From: Acidobacteriota bacterium
Lineage (GTDB): Bacteria; Acidobacteriota; Vicinamibacteria; Vicinamibacterales; CAVVIG01
DNA: 61,861 nucleotides
Assembly: GCA_003222395.1 (NCBI GenBank)
Contig: QHWB01000065.1
Location: 1 to 61,861, forward strand
Direction: 5' to 3'
Below are positions 51,139 through 60,230 of the stretch, in pieces (the first letter of the stretch is position 1; the number at the start of each line of letters is the position of its first letter). The notes under the pieces are model-generated. The model saw nothing but the letters and a program-made list of their open reading frames with translations. It searched no databases and was not told the origin of the DNA. The position numbers were made by a program, and so were the translations under genes.

Positions 51139-54100
51139 TCAGAAGTGGACCTGCGCGCCGAGCGTGAGAATTCTCGGCTGCAGCGCCTGCGTCGCCTGTC
51201 CCAGTGCCGATCCGTAATTGGTGCCAACCGCGAGGATCGGATGTGCGTTCAGCGCGTTGAACAGATCGCCCTGAATCTGCCACGTCCCCTTGCTGGCTGG
51301 CAGCTTGAACTTGCGCGCGAACCGCAGATCCAACTGATTCAAACGCGGCAGGTACAGACTGCCCGGATAGTTCAGATTGACCGTCTCCTGCGCCTGTCCC
51401 GGCGTCAGCAGCGCCGTCGGCACGAGATAGGTCTGCTGCAGGTAGTCGAAGTTCGTCGCGCCCGATCCGTAGTTGCGCGTACCGGGGTAGCTCTGGAACG
51501 TGCCGCTGATGTTCAATCCGTACGGCAGCGGATAGGTCCCACCGACTTTCATCTGCGTGTGGAACGGGATGTCTAACTGCGTCTGGTCGCAGTAGATCGT
51601 GTAGTTCGGGTTGCTGGCCTGCGCGAAGGTGATTGTCGCGGTGCCATCGGCCGAATCGCACAGCCTCGAGACCTGCCGCGCCGTCAGGAAGCCACCGAAC
51701 ACCTGCATGCCGCCTGTAATGCGCGCCATGAACGACGCTTCGACGCCGTTGTATACCCGGTAGTTGTTCGGCGAGTTGCGATCGATGACCGGCGCGCCTT
51801 TGCCGATCAGGTCGGACCGAATCTTGTACACCGTCAGCGTCTGGGGCTGGATACCGCCGCACTGAAACGCGCCGGTGTTGCACGGGTTGTCGATGGTGAC
51901 CGGCGTGAACGCGCCGGCGACGTCGAGTGCCGTGTTGTCGGTGTAAATCAGGTTGTAGTAGTGGCGATGGTAGTAGCCAAAACTGACCGACATGCCCGGC
52001 ATCACCTCGCGCTGCACGCTCGCCGTCATCTCCATGCTGTACGGTCGCGTGATGTTCGGATCAGGCGTGCGCGTGAGCAACCCGAACGACGAGTTCGTCG
52101 ACGGCCCGAGCTGGCTGACACCGGGCACGAAGATGTTGTTGGTCGCCGCCGGGTTCAGCCAATTGCGCGTGTCGGTCGACAGGACCATTGGGTTGTACGC
52201 CTGTGGGAAGGTGACGGTCGAAAACGCGGAGTTGTATTTGGCGATGCTCGCCTTCAACGCCGTCTTGCCGTTGCCGAACAGATCGTAGGAGGCGCCGAAT
52301 CGGGGCGCCCAGTTCTTGAACGTCGGCATAGTCGCGCCGGGGAAGAGGGGCCGCTGCGCATAGCCTTCGGCGAGCATCAGCGCCTGCTGCTGCACCGACA
52401 CGCCTTCCTCGTCGTAGCTCGCGTTGAAGTATTCCCACCGCACACCCGGCGTCAGCGTCAGCCGCTTGAGCGTCCACGTGTCCTGCACGTAGAGGCCGAG
52501 ATCCGCGTTCAGCTTGTCGAACTCCTCGGTCGGCGTGTTGTAGAGCGTCACCTGGACTGGCGCGGTGACGCCATTGGTGGTGCGGAACCGCTCGTAGAAG
52601 TTGACGTTCGGATTCTGGAACCGCCGCTGCAGTCCGCTCTTGCCGTGCGAGAACTCCATGCCGGTCCGGATCGCGTGCGATCCGGTTACGTATGACAGCG
52701 AGGCGATCGCCGTGCCGCGGACCGGCGTGTGCACGTAGAAAGGATTGATCGGCGCGCCCCAGGTCTGGCCGTTCGTGAGGTTGACCTTCGGGATCGGACT
52801 GCACGCGCCGGCGGCGACGCACGCCTCGAGCCCCGGCTCCAACTCGCCCGTGATGTACGACTCGTTGTTGATCCCGGCGCCCGCTTCGAACAGCAGCCTT
52901 GTCGTCCAGACGCCGGTCCATTTCGCCTCGGTCATGTAGTACTGCTTCGGCTGCCGCGTGCTGAAGGTGTCCTCCGACCAGATCGTGCTCGTGCCGGCGA
53001 CGCTGTTCTGCTCGTGCCCCCGGAACTTGATGATGCGATCCATGTAGAAGGCGAGCTTGTTCTTCGGGCTCACCTGCCACGTGAAGCGCGTCATGAAGCT
53101 CTTGATCAAGTTGTCGTCGGGCACCTGACGCGACGTGTCCGGGGCGAAGGCCGTGTCGCTCGGCTGGAACTGGTTCGCCGGATAGAAGGCGTTTGCGACC
53201 GTCTGGTTCACGCCCCAGTGGCGCATCGAGCCGTAGAACCACAGACGGTTCGCCTTGAGCGGTCCGCCCGCCGAGGCATTGAGATCGTGGATGCTGTCGA
53301 GGGCGTTGCCGGCCTTGAGCCCTTTGTCCACGAGCTCCTGTGGCAGCGGATCGGCCTGCAGCGACGATCCCGTTCGCGAGAAGAAGACGTCGCCGCGGAA
53401 CGTGTTGCCGCCGTCCTTCGGGATCATGTTCAGGCGCACGCCGCCGCCGGAACTCTCGGCGGAAATACCGGCAGTCTGATAGCTCATCTCCGAGAACATG
53501 CCTTCGTTGAAGTACTGCTGGATGGCGCCGTCGCCCTCGATCCCGTTCAGGCGGATGCCGTCCACCATGATGTAGTTGTCTTTCGGATCGCTGCCGTGCG
53601 CCGCGATATAGGTCTGCTGCATCCCCTGCGCGCCGCCGACGTCGGGCTGTGACTGCGTGACGCCGACGAGCGTGGCGCCCACCGACTGAATGTTCCGGCC
53701 GCCGGTCGGCACCGCGTCGAGCAGCTGCTGCGGCAACACTTGCTGCGTGACCGCCTGCTGTACGTCGACGACGGGCGATGCGCCCGAGACCGTGACGGTT
53801 TCCTCGACGGCGCCGACGCGCAGCTCGCCGTTGACCGGCGCGGTGAAGTTCGCCGGCAGCTCGATCCCGTCGCGCTTCACCGTCGCAAATCCCGGAAGCG
53901 AGAAGGTGACGCTGTACGTGCCGGGACGCAGGTCGAGAATCTTGTATTGGCCCTGAGAGTCGGTGGTCGCCGAACGCGTCTGCTCGATCAACACGGGGCT
54001 CGACGCTTCGACGGTGACGCCGGGCAACACGGCGCCCGTCGTGTCTTTCACCACTCCCGCGATGGCGCTTTGTGCGTAGGACGCAGCGGGCAGCAACAGT

Positions 54101-54153
54101 ATTAGTGCGAGAACGCCGACGAGAACCCGTGGGAACAGCCGGTCGATCGCCAT
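51139..54153 (-). CDS. TonB-dependent receptor with carboxypeptidase-regulatory-like domain
   Basis: The protein has 1004 residues. ATG 54153 is chosen because AGGAGGG lies 4-5 nt upstream. Signal peptide RVLVGVLALILLLPAASYAQ, CarboxypepD-reg-like domain QSAIAGVVKDTTGAVLPGVTVEA (about 28-105), plug (about 115-230, with NYIMVDGIRLNGIEGDGAIQ), then a beta-barrel to the aromatic end LTLGAQVHF. It is the intact, convergent paralogue of the broken receptor at 48200-51002. The transported substrate is unknown. Confidence 0.93.
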   Translation of the reverse strand: MAIDRLFPRVLVGVLALILLLPAASYAQSAIAGVVKDTTGAVLPGVTVEASSPVLIEQTRSATTDSQGQYKILDLRPGTYSVTFSLPGFATVKRDGIELPANFTAPVNGELRVGAVEETVTVSGASPVVDVQQAVTQQVLPQQLLDAVPTGGRNIQSVGATLVGVTQSQPDVGGAQGMQQTYIAAHGSDPKDNYIMVDGIRLNGIEGDGAIQQYFNEGMFSEMSYQTAGISAESSGGGVRLNMIPKDGGNTFRGDVFFSRTGSSLQADPLPQELVDKGLKAGNALDSIHDLNASAGGPLKANRLWFYGSMRHWGVNQTVANAFYPANQFQPSDTAFAPDTSRQVPDDNLIKSFMTRFTWQVSPKNKLAFYMDRIIKFRGHEQNSVAGTSTIWSEDTFSTRQPKQYYMTEAKWTGVWTTRLLFEAGAGINNESYITGELEPGLEACVAAGACSPIPKVNLTNGQTWGAPINPFYVHTPVRGTAIASLSYVTGSHAIRTGMEFSHGKSGLQRRFQNPNVNFYERFRTTNGVTAPVQVTLYNTPTEEFDKLNADLGLYVQDTWTLKRLTLTPGVRWEYFNASYDEEGVSVQQQALMLAEGYAQRPLFPGATMPTFKNWAPRFGASYDLFGNGKTALKASIAKYNSAFSTVTFPQAYNPMVLSTDTRNWLNPAATNNIFVPGVSQLGPSTNSSFGLLTRTPDPNITRPYSMEMTASVQREVMPGMSVSFGYYHRHYYNLIYTDNTALDVAGAFTPVTIDNPCNTGAFQCGGIQPQTLTVYKIRSDLIGKGAPVIDRNSPNNYRVYNGVEASFMARITGGMQVFGGFLTARQVSRLCDSADGTATITFAQASNPNYTIYCDQTQLDIPFHTQMKVGGTYPLPYGLNISGTFQSYPGTRNYGSGATNFDYLQQTYLVPTALLTPGQAQETVNLNYPGSLYLPRLNQLDLRFARKFKLPASKGTWQIQGDLFNALNAHPILAVGTNYGSALGQATQALQPRILTLGAQVHF

Positions 54154-54298
54154 TGATCCCTCCTCGTGCGAACACCAACCTGCGTTCGTTCGCCGCATCA
54201 TATGCTCGTTGTCCGTCGTCGTTGGTCGTGAGATGCTTCGGTCATCGGGACGGCGAGCGCTTCTTCAAGAATCCGTAATTCGCATAAGGAGACTGCAA

Positions 54299-55891
54299 AT
54301 GCGCGGGGCAATCACCGGGCTGTTGGCGGCGGTCGCGATCGGGTCCCTCTCCGCTCCGGTGCTCCAGCAGGAAAAAGGTGGCGACGATCGGACTGGGCCG
54401 TACGATGTCGTCCAAGGTTGGCCGCAGCCGCTGGCATTCGCGAAACCCGGCTACATTTGGGGCTCGACTGGAGGAATCTTCGCGGAATCGCCGAACCGAA
54501 TCTTCATCGCCAACCGCGGCGAGCTGAAGCTGCCCGATAAGCTGCCGCCGAACTTCACCGGCTTCTGGGGATCGTTCGGTGAACAGGCGACGACGCCGAC
54601 GCCCGAGTTCCGCAACTGCATCGTCGTCGTCGAGGGCGCGGGCAGGGCTGTCGAATCGTGGACGCAGTGGGACTACCTGTTCGAAGATGGCCGTGGACCT
54701 CATTCAGTGCTGATGAGCCCGTACGATCCCGAGCACAACGTCTGGATCGTCGACGACATCCATCATCAGATCTTCAAGTTCACCAACGACGGCAAGAAGA
54801 TGTTGATGGCGCTCGGCGTCCGCGACGAGCCTGGCAGCGACGCGACGCATTTCAAGCGGCCGACCGACATCGCCTGGCTGCCCGACGGCACGTTTTTCAT
54901 CAGCGACGGTTACGGAAATACGCGCGTCGCCAAATTCGACGGGAACGGGAAGTTCCTGCTGACGTGGGGCACGAGGGGGACCGGACCGAGCCAGTTCAAC
55001 ACGCCGCACTCGATCACCATCGATCGCAATCGGCGCGTCTACGTGTCGGATCGTGCGAACAACCGCATCCAGGTGTTCGACGAGAACGGAAAATGGCTCG
55101 ACGCGTTCCCGAACATCCAGCAGCCGTACAACATCCGGATCAGCGACGATCAGTTCCTCTGGGTGTTCTCCGGTCCGCTCGACAAGATGTTGAAATACGA
55201 TCTCGACGGTCATCTGCTCTACGCGTGGGGCACGCACGGAACCGCTCCTGGCTTCTTCTGGGCGGTGCACGAATTCGGCGCCGACGCGGACGGCAATCTC
55301 TACACCGCAGAAGTCTTCGGCGGCCGTTCGCAGAAGTTCCGGCCGCGCGCGGCCGCGGACTCGACGCACATCTACAGGCCGCAGCCGCTCACGCCGAAGT
55401 CGGCGTCGATGTCCACGCAGACGGGAATCGCGCCGCCGGTGTTCGACGCGCCCGTCGCCGGCGCGCCGGGCGCCGAGAAGTTCTCCGGCGCGTGGAAGCT
55501 GGTGAAGGCCGAACCCGAGGTCACGGCAGGTCGCGGCGGCGGAGCCCGCGGCGGCGGCATCGGTGGCCCGTACGCCGAAACGATCTTCAATCAGGCGCCG
55601 CCGTCCGTCGTGCTCACTCACGCGGCCGGAAAAGTGTCGGTCCAGATCGGATCGGCGTCGGCATCGTACACACTCGACAATAGAACGACGTGGTCGACGC
55701 CGGGCGATGTGAACGCGCTGAAGACCCGCGCGCACTGGGACGGCGCGAAGTTGCATCTCCACTTCAAGCAGGGGATGAACTGGGGTCGCGACGTCCTCTC
55801 GCTCGACGGTCCGACGCTGACGATCGTTCGCGATCTGGAATCGGGTGGCGCATCGACGACGAGGACGATGACGTATACGCGTACCTCGTGA
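54299..55891 (+). CDS. Exported NHL-repeat propeller protein
   Basis: The protein has 530 residues. ATG 54299 follows AAGGAGA. Signal peptide RGAITGLLAAVAIGSLSAP. The NHL propeller (about 60-390) has repeats such as FKRPTDIAWLPDGTFFISDG, FNTPHSITIDRNRRVYVSDR and NRIQVFDENGKWL. A Gly-rich linker (GRGGGARGGGIGGP) leads to a beta-rich C-terminal domain (about 440-530). Propellers of this type bind ligands or act as lyases or peptidyl-glycine-type enzymes; no catalytic residues are assigned. It diverges from the intact receptor, so the two may share regulation. Confidence 0.85.
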   Translation: MRGAITGLLAAVAIGSLSAPVLQQEKGGDDRTGPYDVVQGWPQPLAFAKPGYIWGSTGGIFAESPNRIFIANRGELKLPDKLPPNFTGFWGSFGEQATTPTPEFRNCIVVVEGAGRAVESWTQWDYLFEDGRGPHSVLMSPYDPEHNVWIVDDIHHQIFKFTNDGKKMLMALGVRDEPGSDATHFKRPTDIAWLPDGTFFISDGYGNTRVAKFDGNGKFLLTWGTRGTGPSQFNTPHSITIDRNRRVYVSDRANNRIQVFDENGKWLDAFPNIQQPYNIRISDDQFLWVFSGPLDKMLKYDLDGHLLYAWGTHGTAPGFFWAVHEFGADADGNLYTAEVFGGRSQKFRPRAAADSTHIYRPQPLTPKSASMSTQTGIAPPVFDAPVAGAPGAEKFSGAWKLVKAEPEVTAGRGGGARGGGIGGPYAETIFNQAPPSVVLTHAAGKVSVQIGSASASYTLDNRTTWSTPGDVNALKTRAHWDGAKLHLHFKQGMNWGRDVLSLDGPTLTIVRDLESGGASTTRTMTYTRTS

Positions 55892-55943
55892 GCTCGCCAC
55901 AACGGAGAGCTCGCCGCCACGGAACACGCGAAGGGCACGCTCC

Positions 55944-56528
55944 ATGAAGCCTGTCCTGGCGCTCGTCCTCTCGTTGGTGGTCTCGCAGACCGCACCGCTG
56001 GCATCACCGCATTGGGCAACGGGCGAGGTCATTCGCGTGTGGATCGACACGCGTCCGGCGCCAGAGGATGGCGTGCGACTCGTCGAACGTGCGATGAAGA
56101 CCTGGACCGCCGCGGCTGCGGATCGGTTCACGCTGACGCGCGCGGCGTCGCCAGACGATGCGCCGATCCGCGTGTTCTTCATCAGCAGCGACAGGAATTA
56201 TGGGGAAACGGCGCCGCACGTGGACCGTGCGAAGCGGAGGATCGTATCGGCCGAGGTCGCCATCAACGCTGACGTGCCAGCGGAGCCGCTGATGGCGCGC
56301 ATCATTATTTATCTCACGGCGCTGCACGAGCTCGGCCATGCGCTCGGCCTGGCGCACACCGACGAGTTCGCCGACATCATGTACCGCTTCCGCCGGCCCG
56401 ACGATGGCGAGCGGTACTTCGGTGGTTTCCGGCAGCGTCTGCGGTCCGCCGACGAAATCGGATCCGTATCCGCGACCGGGCTCTCGCCGGCTGATGTCGC
56501 GGCACTGCGGCAACTCTACGACCGGTAA
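55944..56528 (+). CDS. Matrixin-like secreted metalloprotease
   Basis: The protein has 194 residues. Signal peptide KPVLALVLSLVVSQTAPLA. The zinc motif HELGHALGLAHTDEFADIM gives three His ligands, the catalytic Glu and a following Met (metzincin Met-turn), as in matrixins (M10). The domain (about 25-160) is of the compact matrixin size, without pro-domain cysteine switch or hemopexin repeats. It would cleave extracellular or periplasmic proteins. The gene lies 52 bp after the NHL gene, in the same orientation. Confidence 0.85.
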   Translation: MKPVLALVLSLVVSQTAPLASPHWATGEVIRVWIDTRPAPEDGVRLVERAMKTWTAAAADRFTLTRAASPDDAPIRVFFISSDRNYGETAPHVDRAKRRIVSAEVAINADVPAEPLMARIIIYLTALHELGHALGLAHTDEFADIMYRFRRPDDGERYFGGFRQRLRSADEIGSVSATGLSPADVAALRQLYDR

Positions 56529-56627
56529 TCCGATTGGCGCATCCGCGCTTCGCGCTACGGCGTGCCTCGCCGAAGCGGAGCGAGGCGGGAAGTCGGATAT
56601 ACTGACCGCCCGCCGGAGGAGGCCATC

Positions 56628-57782
56628 ATGAAGAAATACGTGGTTGCACTGCTGAGTGCGGCCGTTGTCGGCCTGGGTCCGACAGCGATCGCGCAGCAAT
56701 CGGTTCCTGAAATCCCGTTCGACGCCGACATCAATTTTCTCAAATTGCCTGCCGGGATGAATCTCGGCGAAGCCTCCGGCATCGCCGTCAACTCGAAGGG
56801 CGACATCGCCGTGTTCACGCGATCGAACAGCGCGAGCGGTCCGGCGTACGGCGCGACGGCGTCGCAGATCCTGTTGTTCGACAAGACCGGTAAGTTCCTG
56901 CGCGAGGTAGGCAAAGGGCTGTACGCCTGGTCGTATGCGCATACGGTGCGCTTCGACAAGGACGACAACCTCTGGGCCGTCGACAAGGGATCGGACATGA
57001 TCGTCCGCTTCAACCCGCAGGACCGCGTCACGATGGTGTTCGGGCGCAAGAAGGAAGCGTCGGACAAGGCCGAACCGTGGGAGCGCGTGACTCCGCCGCG
57101 GGCGCCGGTTCCGGGTCAGTTCCGCCAGCCGACCGACGTGGCGTGGGACACCGAGGGCAACATCTACATCAGCGACGGCTACATCAACTCGCGCGTCGCG
57201 AAGTTCACCAGGGACGGCGACTGGGTCACGTCGATGGGCGAGGCCGGCGGCGGCAAGCTCGGCAACCTGAACACGCCTCACACGATCGCCAACGATGCCA
57301 AAGGCAACATCTACGTCGGCGACCGTGGCAATCGGCGCATCCAGGTGATCGATCCGAAGACGAACCAGTTCGTGCGCGAGATCAAGATCGACGTGCCGGC
57401 GCCGGCCGACGCGATGCCGTGGATGGGCGCGAAGCCGGACGTCGCGCGCCTGCTGGCAGCCGATGCGCCTCCCGGATCGGCGACGATGGCGCCGGGCGCG
57501 CCGTGGGCGATCTGCGTCACGCCGCCGAACGCGCAGGGCGTGCAATATCTCTACAGCTCCGACGCGTATCCCGGCCGCGTCTACAAGCTGACGCTGGACG
57601 GCAAGGTGCTCGGCTGGCTCGGAAAATCAGGACATCAGACGAAGCAGTTCGGCTGGATCCACGAGATCGCCTGCCCGAGCGAGAACGAGATTCTCGTGGG
57701 CGAGCTGCTGAACTGGCGCGTGCAGAAGATCACGATGCACCCGCAGCAGGCGAAGACGTCGACCGCAGCGAGTGGACGATGA
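56628..57782 (+). CDS. Exported NHL-repeat propeller protein
   Basis: The protein has 384 residues; ATG 56628 follows CGGAGGAGG. Signal peptide KKYVVALLSAAVVGLGPTAIA. Six-bladed NHL propeller with blades such as GEASGIAVNSKGDIAVF, RQPTDVAWDTEGNIYISDG, NTPHTIANDAKGNIYVGDRG and FGWIHEIACPSENEILVGEL. It resembles the propeller of peptidyl-alpha-hydroxyglycine lyase-like bacterial proteins, but function is not known. TATACT lies at about 56598 as a possible -10. A repeat array starts right after the stop. Confidence 0.83.
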   Translation: MKKYVVALLSAAVVGLGPTAIAQQSVPEIPFDADINFLKLPAGMNLGEASGIAVNSKGDIAVFTRSNSASGPAYGATASQILLFDKTGKFLREVGKGLYAWSYAHTVRFDKDDNLWAVDKGSDMIVRFNPQDRVTMVFGRKKEASDKAEPWERVTPPRAPVPGQFRQPTDVAWDTEGNIYISDGYINSRVAKFTRDGDWVTSMGEAGGGKLGNLNTPHTIANDAKGNIYVGDRGNRRIQVIDPKTNQFVREIKIDVPAPADAMPWMGAKPDVARLLAADAPPGSATMAPGAPWAICVTPPNAQGVQYLYSSDAYPGRVYKLTLDGKVLGWLGKSGHQTKQFGWIHEIACPSENEILVGELLNWRVQKITMHPQQAKTSTAASGR

Positions 57783-57783
57783 T

Positions 57784-58000
57784 TGAACGCTCGGCTGAAA
57801 GCCTCGCGCTACACCGGCACGAGATTCGTGCGGCGAGCCTTTCAGGTGAGAGATCGGTAGGGCGAGCCTTTCAGGTGAGAGAGATCGGTAGGGCGAGCCT
57901 TTCAGGTGGGAGATCGGTAGGGCGAGCCTTTCAGGTGAGAGATCGGTAGGGCGAGCCTTTCAGGTGAGAGATCGGTAGGGCGAGCCTTTCAGGCGAGCCA
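57784..58000 (+). repeat. Palindromic repeat family 1, inverted copy plus six direct copies
   Basis: One inverted core (GCTCGGCTGAAAGCC, CTCGCGCTAC) is followed by six direct copies of GGCGAGCCTTTCAGG at 29-31-nt spacing, linked by TGAGAGATCGGTAG. The copies are consecutive without unique spacers. The last copy runs into AGGAGAAG, the ribosome site of the quinoprotein gene. Confidence 0.85.
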
Positions 58001-58015
58001 GGAGAAGAACGAACG

Positions 58016-60205
58016 ATGAAACGCATTGGATTGGGCGTTGCGGCGATCGTCGCTGCCGCGTCGGTGCTGTCGCTCGTGCATGCCCAGGCGCCGAACTTCC
58101 CGAGCACGAAGAACGGCGAGTGGGCGTACTACACCGCGGACGTGAAAGGCACGCGCTACTCGCCGCTCGATCAGATCAACGCAACCAACTTCAACCAGCT
58201 CGAAGTCGCGTGGCGCTTCAAGACCGACAATCTCGGCACACGTCCCGAGTACAAGCTGGAAGGCACCCCGCTGATGGTGAAGGGGGTCGTGTACACGACC
58301 GGCGGCACCCGCCGCTCGGTCGTCGCGCTCGATGCGAAGAGCGGCGAGCTGATGTGGGTGTACTCGCTGCGCGAGGGGGCGCGCGCCACTGCCGCGCCGC
58401 GGCAGCTCTCGGGCCGCGGCCTCTCCTACTGGACCGACGGCAAGGGCGACGAGCGCGTGCTGTTCGTCACCACGGGCTACAACCTCGTGGCGCTGAACGC
58501 GCACACCGGCGCGCCGGTCCGCCAGTTCGGCAAGGACGGCATCGTCGATCTGAAAGTCGGCGCCGTCGTCGGCAAGGGCGAGCAGATCCCGCTCGAGACC
58601 GGTGAAATCGGCCTTCACTCGACGCCGACCGTGGCAAAGGATGTCGTGATCGTCGGGTCTTCCTTCCGCGAAGGGCTGACGGTGAAGACGCACAACAACA
58701 CCAAGGGCCTCGTCCGCGCGTACGACGTGCGCACGGGAAAGACGCTCTGGACGTTCAACACGATTCCGCGACCCGGTGAATTCGGCAGCGACACGTGGGA
58801 AAAGGAGTCGTGGGCGATCAACGGCAACACGGGTGTCTGGTCGCAGATCACGGTCGACGAAGACGCGGGCCTCGTGTACCTGCCGGTCGAAGATCCGACG
58901 TCAGACCTGTACGGCGGTCATCGCCCGGGCAACAACCTGTTCGGCGACAGCCTCGTCTGTCTCGACCTGAAGACCGGCCAGCGGAAGTGGCATTTCCAGA
59001 TCGTGCATCACCCGATCTGGGACTACGACATGCCCGCGGCGCCGATTCTGATCGACATCAACGTGAACGGCAAACCGATCAAAGCCGTTGCGCAGGCGAC
59101 CAAGCAGGGAATGCTCTACGTGTTCGATCGCATCTCGGGTCAACCGGTGTGGCCGATCGAGGAGCGACCGGTTCCGCAGACCGACGTTCCCGGCGAGAAG
59201 ACGTCGCCAACGCAGCCGTTCCCAACCAAACCGCCGGCGTACTCGCGCAATGGCGTGCTCGAAAGCGATCTGATCGACTTCACGCCCGAGCTGCACACGC
59301 AGGCGGTCGAGCAGGCGAAGCGATATCGACTCGGACCGGCGTTTCTGCCTCCCGTCGTCAGCAAAGCGGAAGGTCCGCTCGCCGCGCTGACGGCGGGCAC
59401 GCTGAGCGGCGGCGTCAACTGGCCGGGCTCCGCAGCCGATCCCGAGATGCACTGGTTCTTCACGCACGCGTGCAACGCGTGTCTCGCGCCGCTCGGTCTC
59501 GTCGCGCCGCCGAAGGAATTCTCGGATCTCGACTACGTGATGGGCACGGCGGGCCAGCAGTTCCGCCCGATTTTGGGCGGCGGTGAAGGGCTCGCAGCCG
59601 ACGCGCCCCAGCGCGGCGGACCCGTTGGCGGACCGACTGGACCTCCGCCAGCGGCACCGGCAGGTCGCGGCGCTGAAGGCCGCGGCGGTGCGGCGGGCGG
59701 GCGCGGCGGCGCGGGCGGCGGCGGCGGCGAAGGCTTCGGTGGCGCGGGGACGATCGTGCAGGGCCTGCCGATCCTCAAACCGCCGTACGGCGTCGTTGTC
59801 GGCATCAATCTCGACAAGGGCACGCTCGAATGGTCGACGCCGCACGGCGATACGCCCGACAACATCCGCAACAGCCAGGTGCTCCGCGGCATCAATGTTC
59901 CGAAGACCGGACAGACGGGCAATGTCGGCGTCGTCGTGACGAAGACGCTCGTCATCGTGGGCGATCCGCTGGTGACGACGACGCCCGATCATCCGCGCGG
60001 CGCGATGCTGCGGGCGTACGAGAAGCTGACGGGCAAGGAGGTCGGCGCGGTGTACATGCCGGCCGCGCAGAGCGGATCGCCGATGACCTACATGATCGAC
60101 GGCAAGCAGTATGTGATCGTGGCGGTCAGCGGCGGCGCGTATTCGGGCGAGTACATCGCGTACGCGCTGCCAAACACCGCGACGCGCACGTCAACGGGAA
60201 GATGA
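58016..60205 (+). CDS. PQQ-type quinoprotein (alcohol/glucose dehydrogenase-like) propeller
   Basis: The protein has 729 residues. Signal peptide RIGLGVAAIVAAASVLSLVHA. The eight-bladed quinoprotein propeller is seen from KNGEWAYYTADVKGTRYSPLDQINATNFNQLEVAWRF onward, with tryptophan-docking repeats such as GKTLWTFNTI, TGQRKWHFQIVHHPIWDYDMPAAP and KGTLEWSTPHGD. HACNACLAPLG has a CxxC-like pair. A Gly-rich low-complexity insert lies at about 525-580 (RGGAAGGRGGAGGGGGEGF). It would oxidise an alcohol or sugar in the periplasm. No cytochrome c domain is seen. A partial paralogue follows at 61470. Confidence 0.9.
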   Translation: MKRIGLGVAAIVAAASVLSLVHAQAPNFPSTKNGEWAYYTADVKGTRYSPLDQINATNFNQLEVAWRFKTDNLGTRPEYKLEGTPLMVKGVVYTTGGTRRSVVALDAKSGELMWVYSLREGARATAAPRQLSGRGLSYWTDGKGDERVLFVTTGYNLVALNAHTGAPVRQFGKDGIVDLKVGAVVGKGEQIPLETGEIGLHSTPTVAKDVVIVGSSFREGLTVKTHNNTKGLVRAYDVRTGKTLWTFNTIPRPGEFGSDTWEKESWAINGNTGVWSQITVDEDAGLVYLPVEDPTSDLYGGHRPGNNLFGDSLVCLDLKTGQRKWHFQIVHHPIWDYDMPAAPILIDINVNGKPIKAVAQATKQGMLYVFDRISGQPVWPIEERPVPQTDVPGEKTSPTQPFPTKPPAYSRNGVLESDLIDFTPELHTQAVEQAKRYRLGPAFLPPVVSKAEGPLAALTAGTLSGGVNWPGSAADPEMHWFFTHACNACLAPLGLVAPPKEFSDLDYVMGTAGQQFRPILGGGEGLAADAPQRGGPVGGPTGPPPAAPAGRGAEGRGGAAGGRGGAGGGGGEGFGGAGTIVQGLPILKPPYGVVVGINLDKGTLEWSTPHGDTPDNIRNSQVLRGINVPKTGQTGNVGVVVTKTLVIVGDPLVTTTPDHPRGAMLRAYEKLTGKEVGAVYMPAAQSGSPMTYMIDGKQYVIVAVSGGAYSGEYIAYALPNTATRTSTGR

Positions 60206-60230
60206 CGCAACGACACCATTGCGCACATGA

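Noticed and set aside
57784-58000. CRISPR-like array
   Set aside because: The repeats follow one another with near-identical linkers, so there are no unique spacers; no cas gene is in the window.
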